From Mesorhizobium sp. ORS 3324 (GTDB taxonomy: Bacteria > Pseudomonadota > Alphaproteobacteria > Rhizobiales > Rhizobiaceae): DNA of 64,000 nucleotides. This document shows positions 8,160 through 17,408 of this stretch, one piece after another; position 1 is the stretch's first letter, and each line of letters begins with the position of its first letter. A program made the position numbers and the translations under genes. Under the pieces are notes generated by a model. That model was not told the origin of the DNA. It was given only the letters and a program-made list of their open reading frames with translations, and searched no databases. The stretch covers positions 1-64,000 of the forward strand of contig LM655246.1 of NCBI GenBank assembly GCA_000824825.2, read 5' to 3'.

Positions 8160-8710
8160 CCGACCATCCTCCGCCGAAATTTCGCTCAGCCCTTTTACCA
8201 GACAACGGCGAGCGTACTGACGGATTTCCTGCGCGAACTCTCCTCGAAGCCCCACGACGACGCGGATCTCCGCGCGCCCAAGCCAACGAAAAGCTACGAC
8301 GTGCAGCTACCCAGATGACAGAGCCGGCTACGAGCCTCCAAAGTCTACCACCATCCCATGAGCCTTTTCGAGCGCACGATTCGTCCCGACATTAGCGTTC
8401 CGACAGCAGAAATTCCACGGCACCCAACCACCTCTCCCCACAGGGCTTTTTGAAAATGACTCATCCTTTCGACGCGTCCATCTCGAGCTCCGAGTAACCG
8501 GCTCCGGTGCGTGTGCGCCACCGCACTTCCAGTCTGGCCGGGGAGCTCGCTCGGATGCTGGACTTCGACAAGCAGCGCGCATCGTGTTCCCGGACGGTGC
8601 GAGGGACGCACCTGGCCTCCGCAAGAAGCGGGATGCCGGACAGCTAGTCGCCAAAATGATCGCTCGAAAGAATACGTCACCTTGGCCGCGATCGTCGATA
8701 TGAGGAAAAG
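8160..8710. other. Intergenic stretch before the integrase
   Basis: No supported gene in these 551 bases. A short plus-strand reading at 8509-8650 (SSLAGELARMLDFDKQRA) looks protein-like but lacks a start and a family. An attachment site might lie here or beyond the integrase, but I could not identify a repeated core by eye. Confidence 0.35.
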
Positions 8711-10012
8711 ATGTCAAGGACTTCGAAAGGGGCGCGCCTTGTCTGGCGCGATGAAAGCAGGAAGCAGGACGGAGCCTTGCGCAGCCGGGCCGGTTGGTTC
8801 ATCCGCGACGGCAGCGCCTTCGTCAGCGCTTGCGGCGGCACTGGCTGCCGCGAACGCGCTGAAAAACGGCTCGCCAATTACATCATCGAAAAGTACCAGC
8901 CGGTCCGCGAGCGCGGTCGTGATCCCACAACCGTGGCGATAGCTGACGCTGTTGGTGTCTACCTGACAGACGTCGCGTGCGCCCACGCCAAGCCGAAAGA
9001 AACCGCTAGGCGTATGGTCGCGGTGCTGAACTGGTTCGGCGACAAGGTGATTGGCGACATCGACGGCAAGACCTGCCGTGACTATGCCAAAGCCCACGGC
9101 GGCGGCGCCGCCGCCAGGCGGCAGTTGGAGGACTTGCATGCAGCGCTGAACCACTATCATCGAGAAGGCTATGTAATCTCCACGCCGGCGATCATACTGC
9201 CGCCGAAGTCCGCGCCAAGGGACCGCTGGCTGACCCGCGATGAGGCCGCAGCATTGCTTCGCGCAGCTTGGCGCATGCGTCAGTCCTGGAAGGGCCAGCC
9301 TAGCGACCGTCGCACGGGACGGCACGTCGCGCGCTTTATCCTCGTTGCTCTGTATACCGGCACTCGTTCGGCTGCGATCTGCGGCGCCGCCGTCCGACCG
9401 ACCGACGGTGCAGGCCATGTCGATCTCGAACGCGGCGTTTTCTATCGTCGTGCACCTGGTCGCCTCGAGACGAAGAAACGGCAGCCGCCGATGCGCTTGC
9501 CCGATCGCCTGCTTGCCCATCTACGGCGATGGGCGGTCACGCCTCTGGAGTTCAAGACCAGCAGTCGGGGCAAAAGCGCAAACATCGGCCGAATGATTGC
9601 TCACGACTACATCGTGGAGTGGAACGGCAAGCCCGTCCAGTCGATCAAGAAAGCTTTCCGCTCAGTGGTCGAGGCTGCCGGACTTGGCTGGCACGACGAT
9701 GTCGTAGCACCTGACGGCAGCATCAAACGTGTGTTCCGCACGGACGTGACTCCGCATATATTCCGCCACACGGCAGCTACCTGGCTGATGGAACAGGGTT
9801 CCGATCCCTGGGCGGCCGCCGGCTTCCTCGGGATGACCATCGAGATGCTGATCCAGACCTACGGCTACCATCACCCTGACTTCCAAGCAGATGCCGCCGA
9901 AGCGATCGTCTCCAAGGCGCGCCCGCGAAACCATCTAAAAATCGTCGGGAGACTGGCGGAGAGACAGAATGCGAGCACCCCCGCCGCTCCCCACAGAAAA
10001 CTCCACGGGTAA
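8711..10012 (+). CDS. Tyrosine recombinase / phage-type integrase
   Basis: This encodes 433 residues. The catalytic set is visible: Arg219 in YTGTRS, His349 and Arg352 in HIFRHTAATWLM, and the nucleophile Tyr384 in TYGYHHPD. The second box Lys probably lies around 255-257 (LETKKR). The N-terminal half forms the core-binding domain. Such enzymes integrate genomic islands or prophages. No phage or conjugation genes follow, so this may be a relic that once mobilised part of this region. It is intact by eye. Confidence 0.85.
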   Translation: MSRTSKGARLVWRDESRKQDGALRSRAGWFIRDGSAFVSACGGTGCRERAEKRLANYIIEKYQPVRERGRDPTTVAIADAVGVYLTDVACAHAKPKETARRMVAVLNWFGDKVIGDIDGKTCRDYAKAHGGGAAARRQLEDLHAALNHYHREGYVISTPAIILPPKSAPRDRWLTRDEAAALLRAAWRMRQSWKGQPSDRRTGRHVARFILVALYTGTRSAAICGAAVRPTDGAGHVDLERGVFYRRAPGRLETKKRQPPMRLPDRLLAHLRRWAVTPLEFKTSSRGKSANIGRMIAHDYIVEWNGKPVQSIKKAFRSVVEAAGLGWHDDVVAPDGSIKRVFRTDVTPHIFRHTAATWLMEQGSDPWAAAGFLGMTIEMLIQTYGYHHPDFQADAAEAIVSKARPRNHLKIVGRLAERQNASTPAAPHRKLHG

Positions 10013-10164
10013 GTCGCAAAAAAGGTGAACAGAAGTCGACAGGCACGACAAGAAATGCCGGAAATCCAGGCTCCGCTGGCCGCCCCTTCTCGGGCCCCTC
10101 ACAGTGTCAGCAATACGACATTTCCGCTGCCCCACGGATATCCCCCACAGCGCCTCATGGTGCC

Positions 10165-10347
10165 CTAGCGCTTCAGATTAGGCCTGATTGTCTCGACCTC
10201 TTCTCGCGTGCTCGTATCGGGTAATTCGCCGGCACTGTCCGGATTGGGCGTCGGGCTTTCACGCGTGTCTCTCGGCGGCCTGTCCGGTGGCTTGGGGTTA
10301 GATGGTTTCTGTCCGTGGGCTTTTTCCCGTTTCGCTGATTTCGGCAT
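10165..10347 (-). CDS. Small hydrophilic Pro/Lys-rich protein (paralogue of 19587-19772)
   Basis: This encodes 60 residues (MPKSAKREKAHGQKPSNPKP...PNLKR) with no membrane segment and a high content of Pro, Lys, Arg and Glu. It shares RPPRDTR(E/D)SPTPNPDS, then ELPD..TREE/G(V/I)ETIRP, with the protein at 19587-19772. Both look intrinsically disordered. A perfect EcfG-type promoter (10371-10395) lies just upstream, so stress induction is likely. Function unknown. Confidence 0.7.
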   Translation of the reverse strand: MPKSAKREKAHGQKPSNPKPPDRPPRDTRESPTPNPDSAGELPDTSTREEVETIRPNLKR

Positions 10348-10370
10348 CGTATGGGTCCTTTCCCCAACAA

Positions 10371-10395
10371 AACTTCAGAGAAAGGTTGCTGTTCC
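10371..10395 (-). promoter_or_regulatory. EcfG-type (general stress sigma) promoter
   Basis: On the minus strand: GGAAC, 17 nt, GTT. The -10 end is 24 nt before the start of the small gene at 10347. Confidence 0.75.
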
Positions 10396-10535
10396 ACGCC
10401 AAGTCAGCAGCTGATCGGTCGTTTCCCCGTTATTGGAAGTTATTGGAACGATTTTCTCCTCGCCCACCAGGAGCTCCATTGGCCCTGCATGATCATAACG
10501 GAGATCAATCAGCGGATTTCCCCACAGCGTTTTGC

Positions 10536-10976
10536 CTACGCGCCGACGCTGTCTGGCCAGAGCGCCTGGATGTCCTTTGGCAAAGCATCTCGCACCTTCG
10601 CCGACTGGCCGAGATCGATATGATGGGCGAGCGCCTTGAACACGGTTCTTGTGGCATCGCCGGCGTTGACGGGCCGGCCTGATTTCAGGCCGTCCGCGAC
10701 GGGGTGGAGAAACTCTTCAACGGACCTGTCGCGGCGGGGCCGATCGGACGGCTTGTATTGGTCGTAATACGCGCCGCGGACCAGGAGCGGCAGTTCGGCA
10801 GCCAGATTGGCTCCCAATTCCGCCGGCAGCCTGTCCCGCAGGGTACGCAAGACCACGCCAAGCGTGTGCCATGCCAGCTGCCGGTCGGGGCCGAGATCAT
10901 CCATGATCTCGTTCAGCCAGATGTTGGTGGTCTGCACGGTCTTGTCAAAAACATCGAGGCCGGTTGCGCTCATCAT
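10536..10976 (-). CDS. DUF2267 domain protein
   Basis: This encodes 146 residues. The family pattern is clear: FDKTVQTTNIWLNEIMDDLG, AWHTLGVVLRTLRDRLPAEL, AAELPLLVRGAYYDQY, and a second half of amphipathic helices ending ALPKDIQALWP. DUF2267 proteins are small helical proteins of unknown function common in stress regulons of alphaproteobacteria. GGGAGG precedes two adjacent ATGs (10976 and 10973). A site one base from the EcfG consensus lies upstream at 11022-11046. Confidence 0.85.
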   Translation of the reverse strand: MMSATGLDVFDKTVQTTNIWLNEIMDDLGPDRQLAWHTLGVVLRTLRDRLPAELGANLAAELPLLVRGAYYDQYKPSDRPRRDRSVEEFLHPVADGLKSGRPVNAGDATRTVFKALAHHIDLGQSAKVRDALPKDIQALWPDSVGA

Positions 10977-11021
10977 CGCCTCCCTGACGAAACAACGCCC
11001 GCGCGCGCCCATTGCAGATAG

Positions 11022-11046
11022 AACACGCGACCGGAGCTAATGTTTC
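11022..11046 (-). promoter_or_regulatory. Near-consensus EcfG-type promoter (GAAAC instead of GGAAC)
   Basis: On the minus strand: GAAAC, 17 nt, GTT, with one mismatch in the -35 element. It lies about 46 nt before the DUF2267 start. Confidence 0.4.
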
Positions 11047-11120
11047 GTCGATCCGGCAATTGTTTTGATTGAAGCTGATCAGCGAATTCCGGCTCTGCCT
11101 GCTTCTTCTGCCCGCGGCAG

Positions 11121-12911
11121 CTATGGTGCCAGGAAGGACGGGCTTGTCATCGCGCGCATCGGCTCGGAACGAGCGTAGCCGTCGCGCCTGATGCCACCAT
11201 GGTCGATCAGGCGGGCGATCACGGCGCGTCGCGCATGATACGGCGTCAGCGTGTGGTCGGCATTCGGCAGCGAGACCCTGGTCACGCCGCGAATGCTGCC
11301 CAGCCGCGCTTCCTCCGAGCCAAAATGGCGGGCGATCTCCTTCAGGCTCAGGTCGCCTTCCGAGGTCATAAGGAGAACCCGCACGCCCCGGCCGCAAAGG
11401 TCGCGCATCCAGCGCTCCACCCGCCGCTGTCCCAGCAGCGCGGCCGGATGCAGCATCGACACCGTGGACTTGATCGCCTCCAGCCCGCGCCGGACAATCA
11501 GCCGGGCGTGGCGTGAAGCGATCCCGCGCCATGCCGGGGCGTCCGGCTCGCGGCTCTCCTGCACGGTAGCGGCGTTCTGCCCGAGCACGGCCTTGGACGT
11601 CTCGTAAGTCTTCCATACCGCCATCTCCAGCGCGTAGGAACTGTTCCAGGCAAAGCAGAGCGGGTTGATCATGGTCAGCGTCCGCACGCGCCGATCGGCC
11701 CGTGCGGCGTGAAAGGCCTGGAATGCGCCGGCGCAGGTGCCGACCAAGCCGACAGCGGGGTAGCCGGCTCGTTCCATCCAGTCGATCGCACGGCTGACAT
11801 CATGGCGCGTACGACCGTCATAGAGGAACAGGCGCCCTTCCTCGGCCTGATCGCTGAGGCCAAGTCCGGGCAGGTCGAGGCGCAGCGAAGCCACGCCTTC
11901 CGCCGCCAGGTCTCGCGCCGCTTCCACCGTGCCGCGCGCCCAGCCCACATGCGGCACACCACCAGCATTGAGGAAGATCACCGGCTCGGCCGTGGCCTGG
12001 CGCCCGCGCGGCCGGCAAAGCACGCCGCAGATCATCGGCTCCGGCCCGATCAGGACCGGCTTTTCCGTGTAGTGCGGACCGTCCAGGATCTCCGACGCAT
12101 AGCGCGGCATGGCCTTTCCTGCGACCGCTTCGCCGGCATGGTCAGCCATCCAGGCCGCGCAGCGATCAAGAACGGCGGCCGGAATCCGGTTGGCGGTCGG
12201 GTCGCACATCAGAAGAGGATAGCCGTCGAATTCTGCTGTGGTGATATCCGCGGCGCCCGCCCCTCCCCCATGAATTTCGTCAGCGGCAGGCGGCTTGCCG
12301 TTTGCAAGCACCAGCATCGGTAGGGATGGAAGGCTTGCCACAGCACGCCGCCAGTCGAGCGCCGAGAGATCGGCCAGCGTCTCATGCGAAATCCGGAAGC
12401 CGGCGGCCTCGCGTCCCTCGGTGAACAGCTCTTCGCCCGCCGAACGGCTGGCCAGTGGCGCGTCGATCATGCGCGACATGGCCGTGATCTCGCGGACATA
12501 GGCCTTGCCGGAGGACGGCGGCGCGAGCAGCACGAGACCGGCCACGTCGTCGCGTCCGGCTGCCGCCAGCGGCGCCAGCAGAGCACCAAGCCGGAGGCCG
12601 ACCAAAATGACGTCCGCCACGCCGCAATCCTGCTTCAGCCGATCGATCGCAGCGCCCATGGTCCGCGTCCACCGTTGCACCTGACCGGGCATTGAATGAT
12701 CCCCGGCGGCATTGCCGCAGCCAGGATAGTCGAACTGTAGCGCCGGCAGGTCGTTTTCGGCCAACTTGTCGGCCAGCAGCCTCAGGAAACGCCGGCTGCA
12801 GAGGTCCTCGTGGCCATGCGCCCCGGCGATGACGACGCCCCGGCCGCGCCGCTCGCTACCCTTGCCTTCGTGAAGCCAGCCGATCGTGCCAGCGAAGACT
12901 ATCCCCTTCAT
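11121..12911 (-). CDS. Tandem alpha/beta hydrolase, last gene of the carrier-protein operon
   Basis: This encodes 596 residues with two alpha/beta-hydrolase units. The first (about 1-270) has ALQFDYPGCGNA and the elbow VGLRLGALLA, in which the usual Ser is replaced by Arg. The second (about 280-580) has LRLDLPGLGLSD, an elbow VGTCAGAFQA with Cys as nucleophile, and a C-terminal LPNADHTLTP that can supply the acid and His. This layout resembles exosortase-associated hydrolases. It may release or transfer the product from the carrier protein as a thioesterase would; that role is inference. Its ATG overlaps the stop of the glycoside hydrolase gene by 4 nt. Confidence 0.75.
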   Translation of the reverse strand: MKGIVFAGTIGWLHEGKGSERRGRGVVIAGAHGHEDLCSRRFLRLLADKLAENDLPALQFDYPGCGNAAGDHSMPGQVQRWTRTMGAAIDRLKQDCGVADVILVGLRLGALLAPLAAAGRDDVAGLVLLAPPSSGKAYVREITAMSRMIDAPLASRSAGEELFTEGREAAGFRISHETLADLSALDWRRAVASLPSLPMLVLANGKPPAADEIHGGGAGAADITTAEFDGYPLLMCDPTANRIPAAVLDRCAAWMADHAGEAVAGKAMPRYASEILDGPHYTEKPVLIGPEPMICGVLCRPRGRQATAEPVIFLNAGGVPHVGWARGTVEAARDLAAEGVASLRLDLPGLGLSDQAEEGRLFLYDGRTRHDVSRAIDWMERAGYPAVGLVGTCAGAFQAFHAARADRRVRTLTMINPLCFAWNSSYALEMAVWKTYETSKAVLGQNAATVQESREPDAPAWRGIASRHARLIVRRGLEAIKSTVSMLHPAALLGQRRVERWMRDLCGRGVRVLLMTSEGDLSLKEIARHFGSEEARLGSIRGVTRVSLPNADHTLTPYHARRAVIARLIDHGGIRRDGYARSEPMRAMTSPSFLAP

Positions 12912-15457
12912 GCCATGCTCCCGGCGGGCTGCAACGCCCGCATGATGTCTGCCCCAATTTCTGAATTGTCCGCTTGCGGCGCATGGTAGGCCACCTCGCG
13001 ATCGCCATTCAGCGCCGCCACGACGCCGGCCGGCGTGGCCGAGACCGGCCCGTCCAGGCCAATTTCCTTCACCGCGCCCGGCATCAGGTGGAAGCCGTTC
13101 TCGCGCGGGAAGAACAGCCCATCCTTGATGGCGACGTGATAGGCGGCGCGCCTGCAGGCGAGCCGCAGGCGCCAGCCGTCTTCTCTCCGCACCAACCGCG
13201 CCGACAGGCCGACATCGCGTCGCGCGGTCATGGCGTGGGCAAGCACATGAAAGGCTTCGGCCAGGATCTCGCCGTCGCAGCCTTCCAGCCTTGCCATGGT
13301 TACCTCGTGACCCGCCGGGCCGAAGCGATAGGCATAAGACAGGTCGAAGAAGGCGCCGAGCAGCGAAAACGCCGACAGGGACTGCGCCCCGCGCGCCTGC
13401 AGGGCGACCGGCCGGCGTGCCGTCACCACCGGGGTGACGCCATCGCGCAGGCAGGCAAGTGACAGCGTCGCCTCGATTGCCTTTGGCCCGTCATTGACGA
13501 GATGGACGCCCAGCCCGTTGACGCCCTCGTCGCTCAGCGTCAGCCTGAGCGGCGCGAAGGCGCGTCTCAGCGCATGCCAGACCGATTTCGGCCGACCAGT
13601 GGAATCGACGATGCCCCACCCTGCGCCCGGGCGTAGATCCTTCCAGAAGAACAGCAGCGCACCAGCCGTCGGCGAGGCCGGTCTGCGCCATTCGTCGATC
13701 GTGCGCTCAACCACCTCGGCCGTGACGGCGCGCGAGAGGTCGAGGTAGCGCGCCGGATCCTCCATGCGCAGCCGACGCGCATCGACGCGGAACAGCGTCT
13801 CCAGATAATGCTCGCGCACGTCCTCGAAATCCCACGACGCACCCGCATCGCGCGGCACGCCGGCCTTCCAGCGCGGATCGTGGACGGGCGGAACGGGCAG
13901 ATGCTCATCCAGCGTCGTCTGTTCAGGCACGTTGGCGAAGGCGAGACACTCGCTGGCGAAACGCACCTCCGCGCGGCGTGCGTCCTCCAGAGGCCGGCAA
14001 TAGGCGCCGACGCCATAATAATGAGTCGGGCCGCCATCCGCGGCGAAGGGCAGGCTGCCGCCGGAGGGTGACGAGGTCACCAGCGCCAGATCGGGCAGGA
14101 TCGCCTCCGCGGCCGGACGCACGACATCGTCGAACCAGGGTGTCGGATCCATCGCCGCCGGCATGCCGAGCATCGCGGCCTGCTGCGCCACCTCGCTGCC
14201 GCCGCAAAGTACCGCCAGCGACGGCGAATGCCGAAGCCGCCGCAACAGGTCTTCCACCTCGTGCGACAGCGCCGCCCGCCAGGTCTCGCTCTTCGCCGGA
14301 TAATCGAAATTGGCGAGCATCAGGTCCTGCCAGACGAGAATGCCCATCTCGTCGCAGAGCTCATGGAAGGCGTCGCTCTCATAGGCGAAGGTGCCGCCGA
14401 CCCGCAGCATGTTGATGCCGGCTCGGCGCGCGAGGTCGAGGTCGGGCTCGATTTCGGCCCGCTCGCATGGCAGCCGCACGGGATCGGACGGCGTCCAGAC
14501 AGCGCCGCGGCAGAACACCGGCACGCCGTTGACGATCAGGCGGAAATCGCGTCCGTCGGCACCGCGATCGACCTCGATGCGGCGGAATCCGATCCTGCCC
14601 AGCCGGCTGCGCACCGTGCCGAGCGTCGCCGTCACTGCGTGCAGCGCCGGCTCGCCATGGCTGTTCGGCCACCATGGGGCGACATCGGCCATGGCCAATT
14701 CCGCCGTCAGCCGGGTGGGTGTCTCAGCCTTGAGGCGCGCACGCGCTCCAGCGCAGCTGACATGCGCCGTTTGCGTATCGTCGAAGGGTTCAGCGAGGGT
14801 GATCGCGACGGAAAGATGCCCGGTCGTGCCGTCGAGCCTGGCGCGCATGTCGGCATCGAGGATGCGCTGCCCGCCATTTTCGCGGATCAACTTGACGGGA
14901 CGCCACGGCCCGACGACATCGAAGCCCGGGCACCAGCCCGGCATGTGGCCGATCAGGGTCGTGCGCACCAGCCGCAGCCGCTGATCGTCGATCATGCGAG
15001 GACGCCAGCGGGCGCGTGGACCGGTCGCCGTCTCCAGATGGCGGTCGAGACTGCGCAAGACGATGGCGAGCTGCTCGCCGCCTGAAAGCGTTACCGCTGC
15101 CTCATGGCACTCGAACATCGAGGTCGAGGTAAGCAGCACCCGGCCGTCAAGCCAGACCTCGGCGATGGTCGCCAGGCCCTCGAACACCAGCCGCACCGGA
15201 CCGGTCGCATCGAGCCTGCGGCTGTACCAGATATCGCGGTCGTGCAAAGGGGTCGGCTGCTTGCGATCCCAGCGGCCATGCTTTTCCAGCGTGCCCGCCG
15301 CCGTGCCGGGACAGACCGCTTCCAGCCATTCGGCGTCCGCGTCGATATCGTTCGGAGAAGCCCAAGCGCCGGCCGCCGAGGAGGCCATCCGCCAACCCCG
15401 ATCCAGCAACTCGGCAGTGCCGGCGATCGACACCGTGGTGTCCATTCCCCCACCCAT
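12908..15457 (-). CDS. Glycoside hydrolase family 2 (beta-mannosidase-like) protein
   Basis: This encodes about 849 residues from the ATG at 15457 (15445 is an alternative). An N-terminal sugar-binding domain (IWYSRRLDATGPVRLVFEGL, then EVWLDGRVLL) precedes an Ig-like domain and a TIM barrel. The barrel shows GVPVFCRGAVWTPSD, GINMLRVGGTFAYESDAF, LCDEMGILVWQDLMLANFDY and LAVLCGGSEVAQQ. The Glu of GGSE occupies the acid/base position (NE in classic members, here SE). There is no signal peptide, so it is cytoplasmic. It sits 26 nt after the DUF1839 gene. A sugar-processing enzyme inside an amino-acid:carrier-protein operon is unexpected, and the substrate is unknown. Confidence 0.8.
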   Translation of the reverse strand: MGGGMDTTVSIAGTAELLDRGWRMASSAAGAWASPNDIDADAEWLEAVCPGTAAGTLEKHGRWDRKQPTPLHDRDIWYSRRLDATGPVRLVFEGLATIAEVWLDGRVLLTSTSMFECHEAAVTLSGGEQLAIVLRSLDRHLETATGPRARWRPRMIDDQRLRLVRTTLIGHMPGWCPGFDVVGPWRPVKLIRENGGQRILDADMRARLDGTTGHLSVAITLAEPFDDTQTAHVSCAGARARLKAETPTRLTAELAMADVAPWWPNSHGEPALHAVTATLGTVRSRLGRIGFRRIEVDRGADGRDFRLIVNGVPVFCRGAVWTPSDPVRLPCERAEIEPDLDLARRAGINMLRVGGTFAYESDAFHELCDEMGILVWQDLMLANFDYPAKSETWRAALSHEVEDLLRRLRHSPSLAVLCGGSEVAQQAAMLGMPAAMDPTPWFDDVVRPAAEAILPDLALVTSSPSGGSLPFAADGGPTHYYGVGAYCRPLEDARRAEVRFASECLAFANVPEQTTLDEHLPVPPVHDPRWKAGVPRDAGASWDFEDVREHYLETLFRVDARRLRMEDPARYLDLSRAVTAEVVERTIDEWRRPASPTAGALLFFWKDLRPGAGWGIVDSTGRPKSVWHALRRAFAPLRLTLSDEGVNGLGVHLVNDGPKAIEATLSLACLRDGVTPVVTARRPVALQARGAQSLSAFSLLGAFFDLSYAYRFGPAGHEVTMARLEGCDGEILAEAFHVLAHAMTARRDVGLSARLVRREDGWRLRLACRRAAYHVAIKDGLFFPRENGFHLMPGAVKEIGLDGPVSATPAGVVAALNGDREVAYHAPQADNSEIGADIMRALQPAGSMA

Positions 15458-15483
15458 GCTCAAAACACGCCTCGGCCGGCCCG

Positions 15484-16482
15484 CTAGGCCGCCTTCGAGG
15501 CGACAGCCGCCATGCGGGCGTCCAGCACGTCCATCAACGTGTCGTAGGCCTGCGCCAATGGCGCGATTGCCTCGGCCAAGCCGTCGAAGCGCTGCCGCGC
15601 CATCGCGCGGGCGAGCTTGAACTGCATGACCTTGGCGCCATCGGCAATGTCGCCGGCGGCCTGAGCCGCCTCGGCCAGGCAGGCTTCGCCGTGCTGCCCC
15701 AGCCATTCGAGATGACTGCCGAGGAGCTCGAAATTCGCGCCGACCTGCCGCAGCGTGTTGAAGGCATAGATATGGAAATACTCAGGCGAGCGCGTCGCCA
15801 GCGTTTCAGCGTGGCGGCCGAAGGCGGCCGCATAGGCGCCGAGCGGATTGCGTTTCGGTCGCCGCTTCAGGTGATGCGCGAGCAGCGCCGTCGCGGTCCC
15901 GACCGTGTCACGGGCCGGCCGTGTGGCGTTGAACTTCACGAATTCCGCGTAAGGAAGCAGCGGCAGGTCGCCGGCCGACACACCATCCCATTGACCGAAA
16001 ATGCCGTCATAATCTTCGCCCGCGAGCGCGAAGTAGCCGTCATTGTGGAAATAGAGCATCTGCCGCCCCTCGGGATCGAGCGCATTGATGCCGACCGTGG
16101 TCTTGGAGTGGCCGCTGCGATAGGTGATGCCCCCGGTGTCGGGCAGGTAGAAGGCGTCGACCTCGACCAGCGGTAGCCGGCCGCGTTCGATTTGCGTAAG
16201 AACATGCGTCTCCAGCCGGTCGAAGACGGCCAGTTCCTGGATGTCCAGCCCCGCCAGCCTCTCAAGGTCGGCGGTCGGGAACTTGAAGAACGTGAACTGA
16301 TCGCCCTCGAAATCCTGCGCCACGGTGAAGCCGAGCGCCGCGACCGGATCGTGGCCGGTCGCGTGCAGGACCTCGATCAGGAGATCGACATAGCAATTGG
16401 TCTGCGGCCAGCGCCTTTCCGGATCATGCAGCCAGTGCGGCCGGTAGCTGGCCGGATCGAGGCCGGCGATAGCTCTCAGCAT
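15484..16482 (-). CDS. DUF1839 family protein
   Basis: This encodes 332 residues (MLRAIAGLDPASYRPHWLHD...MAAVASKAA). Recognisable parts are the N-terminal WPQTNCYVDLLIEVLHATGH, VAQDFEGDQFTFFKFPTADL, EVDAFYLPDTGGITY and a helical C-terminus. DUF1839 is known to me only as a family that neighbours amino acid:carrier-protein ligases. The conserved Cys in TNCYVD and the HS/HND motifs may be catalytic, for example as an acyltransferase using the aminoacyl thioester; this is a guess. The start at 16482 directly abuts the ligase stop and has GGAG upstream. Confidence 0.75.
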   Translation of the reverse strand: MLRAIAGLDPASYRPHWLHDPERRWPQTNCYVDLLIEVLHATGHDPVAALGFTVAQDFEGDQFTFFKFPTADLERLAGLDIQELAVFDRLETHVLTQIERGRLPLVEVDAFYLPDTGGITYRSGHSKTTVGINALDPEGRQMLYFHNDGYFALAGEDYDGIFGQWDGVSAGDLPLLPYAEFVKFNATRPARDTVGTATALLAHHLKRRPKRNPLGAYAAAFGRHAETLATRSPEYFHIYAFNTLRQVGANFELLGSHLEWLGQHGEACLAEAAQAAGDIADGAKVMQFKLARAMARQRFDGLAEAIAPLAQAYDTLMDVLDARMAAVASKAA

Positions 16483-16483
16483 C

Positions 16484-17407
16484 TCACACGCTCCACAGCA
16501 CGTCGCGGACCGCCGCCGGCCAGGCGTCCGCGTCCGGCCCGTGATGTCGGAACAGCGCCAGCGCCACACGCTCCAACCCGAAGCCGACGCAGGCCGAATG
16601 GCATAACTCCCCGTCGGCGAACTTCAGGCCCCAGGTCCGGCCGAAATGGTCCTGGTGATAATTGAAGCTCAAACAGGCGGTCGGCTTCTCGATGCTGGTC
16701 ACCGGGATCAGCAGCTCGAATTTCAGACCCTGGTCGCGCTGGTTGTTGGCCATCATCTTGCCGCCGCGGCCGAAGAACGGATCGTTGGCAAGATCGACCT
16801 CGCAGGGCAGGTCGAGCTGCTCGATCATCGCCTTGCCGCGCTTGAGCCAGCTTTCGCGGAACGAGCGCACCTGCTCGGCCGTGCCGATCTTGACGAACTC
16901 GCGCATGCGGAAGAGCTGCATGCGCGCCGGGTCCTTCGACGGCTCGTGGCGGAAGCAGTATGAGGAGAGCTCGAAAAGCAGGCCTTGCGCCGGCACCGGG
17001 CCGCGCGCGGCGATTGTGGGGTAGAGCGGATAGCAGGCGGCCGGTGTCAGTGCGACGTCCGTCGCCTTCTGCAGCTCCGTCCAGCCTCCGCCATCCGCCA
17101 TCATGCCGAGCAGCTGTGCATGCTCGCGCTCACCACCCATGAAGGAATGCACACAGCCGGCAAGCTGCGGAAAGCTCTTCATGTAGCCGCTCTTTTCCAA
17201 CGTCGCGCGGCTCATGCCCGGCGGAAAATGAATGCGGGTGGCCTTGTCGGGCGCGCCGAGCCGGGTGACGAGACGCTCGAACCGCTCGATCACTTCCTCG
17301 AATGCGCCCGAACGGCCATAGAGGCCGTCGATGCCGGATTCGAACAGGATGCCGTTCTCGAACAGGCTGTCGAGCAGCGACTTGGAGTCGAATGTCTTGG
17401 CGTCCAT
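16484..17407 (-). CDS. Amino acid:[carrier protein] ligase (class II tRNA-synthetase-like)
   Basis: This encodes 307 residues, with no tRNA-binding N-terminal arm. Class II motifs are visible: motif 2 around 150-175 (FRHEPSKDPARMQLFRMREF) and motif 3 at 275-283 (GFGLERVAL). Cys125 (TPAACYP) and Cys273 (HSACVGFG) stand where the atypical archaeal seryl-tRNA synthetases hold zinc. In described rhizobial and bradyrhizobial homologues such proteins activate glycine or alanine and load it on the phosphopantetheine arm of a small carrier protein, not on tRNA. The carrier protein gene lies two genes upstream in the same operon. The amino acid used here cannot be read from sequence. Confidence 0.85.
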   Translation of the reverse strand: MDAKTFDSKSLLDSLFENGILFESGIDGLYGRSGAFEEVIERFERLVTRLGAPDKATRIHFPPGMSRATLEKSGYMKSFPQLAGCVHSFMGGEREHAQLLGMMADGGGWTELQKATDVALTPAACYPLYPTIAARGPVPAQGLLFELSSYCFRHEPSKDPARMQLFRMREFVKIGTAEQVRSFRESWLKRGKAMIEQLDLPCEVDLANDPFFGRGGKMMANNQRDQGLKFELLIPVTSIEKPTACLSFNYHQDHFGRTWGLKFADGELCHSACVGFGLERVALALFRHHGPDADAWPAAVRDVLWSV

Positions 17408-17408
17408 C

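Noticed and set aside
15458..15706. N-terminal extension of the GH2 protein
   Set aside because: It overlaps the DUF1839 coding end out of frame and is Arg/Gly-rich nonsense.
16484..17407. Seryl-tRNA synthetase
   Set aside because: Too short, lacks the tRNA-binding arm and sits in an operon with a carrier protein.
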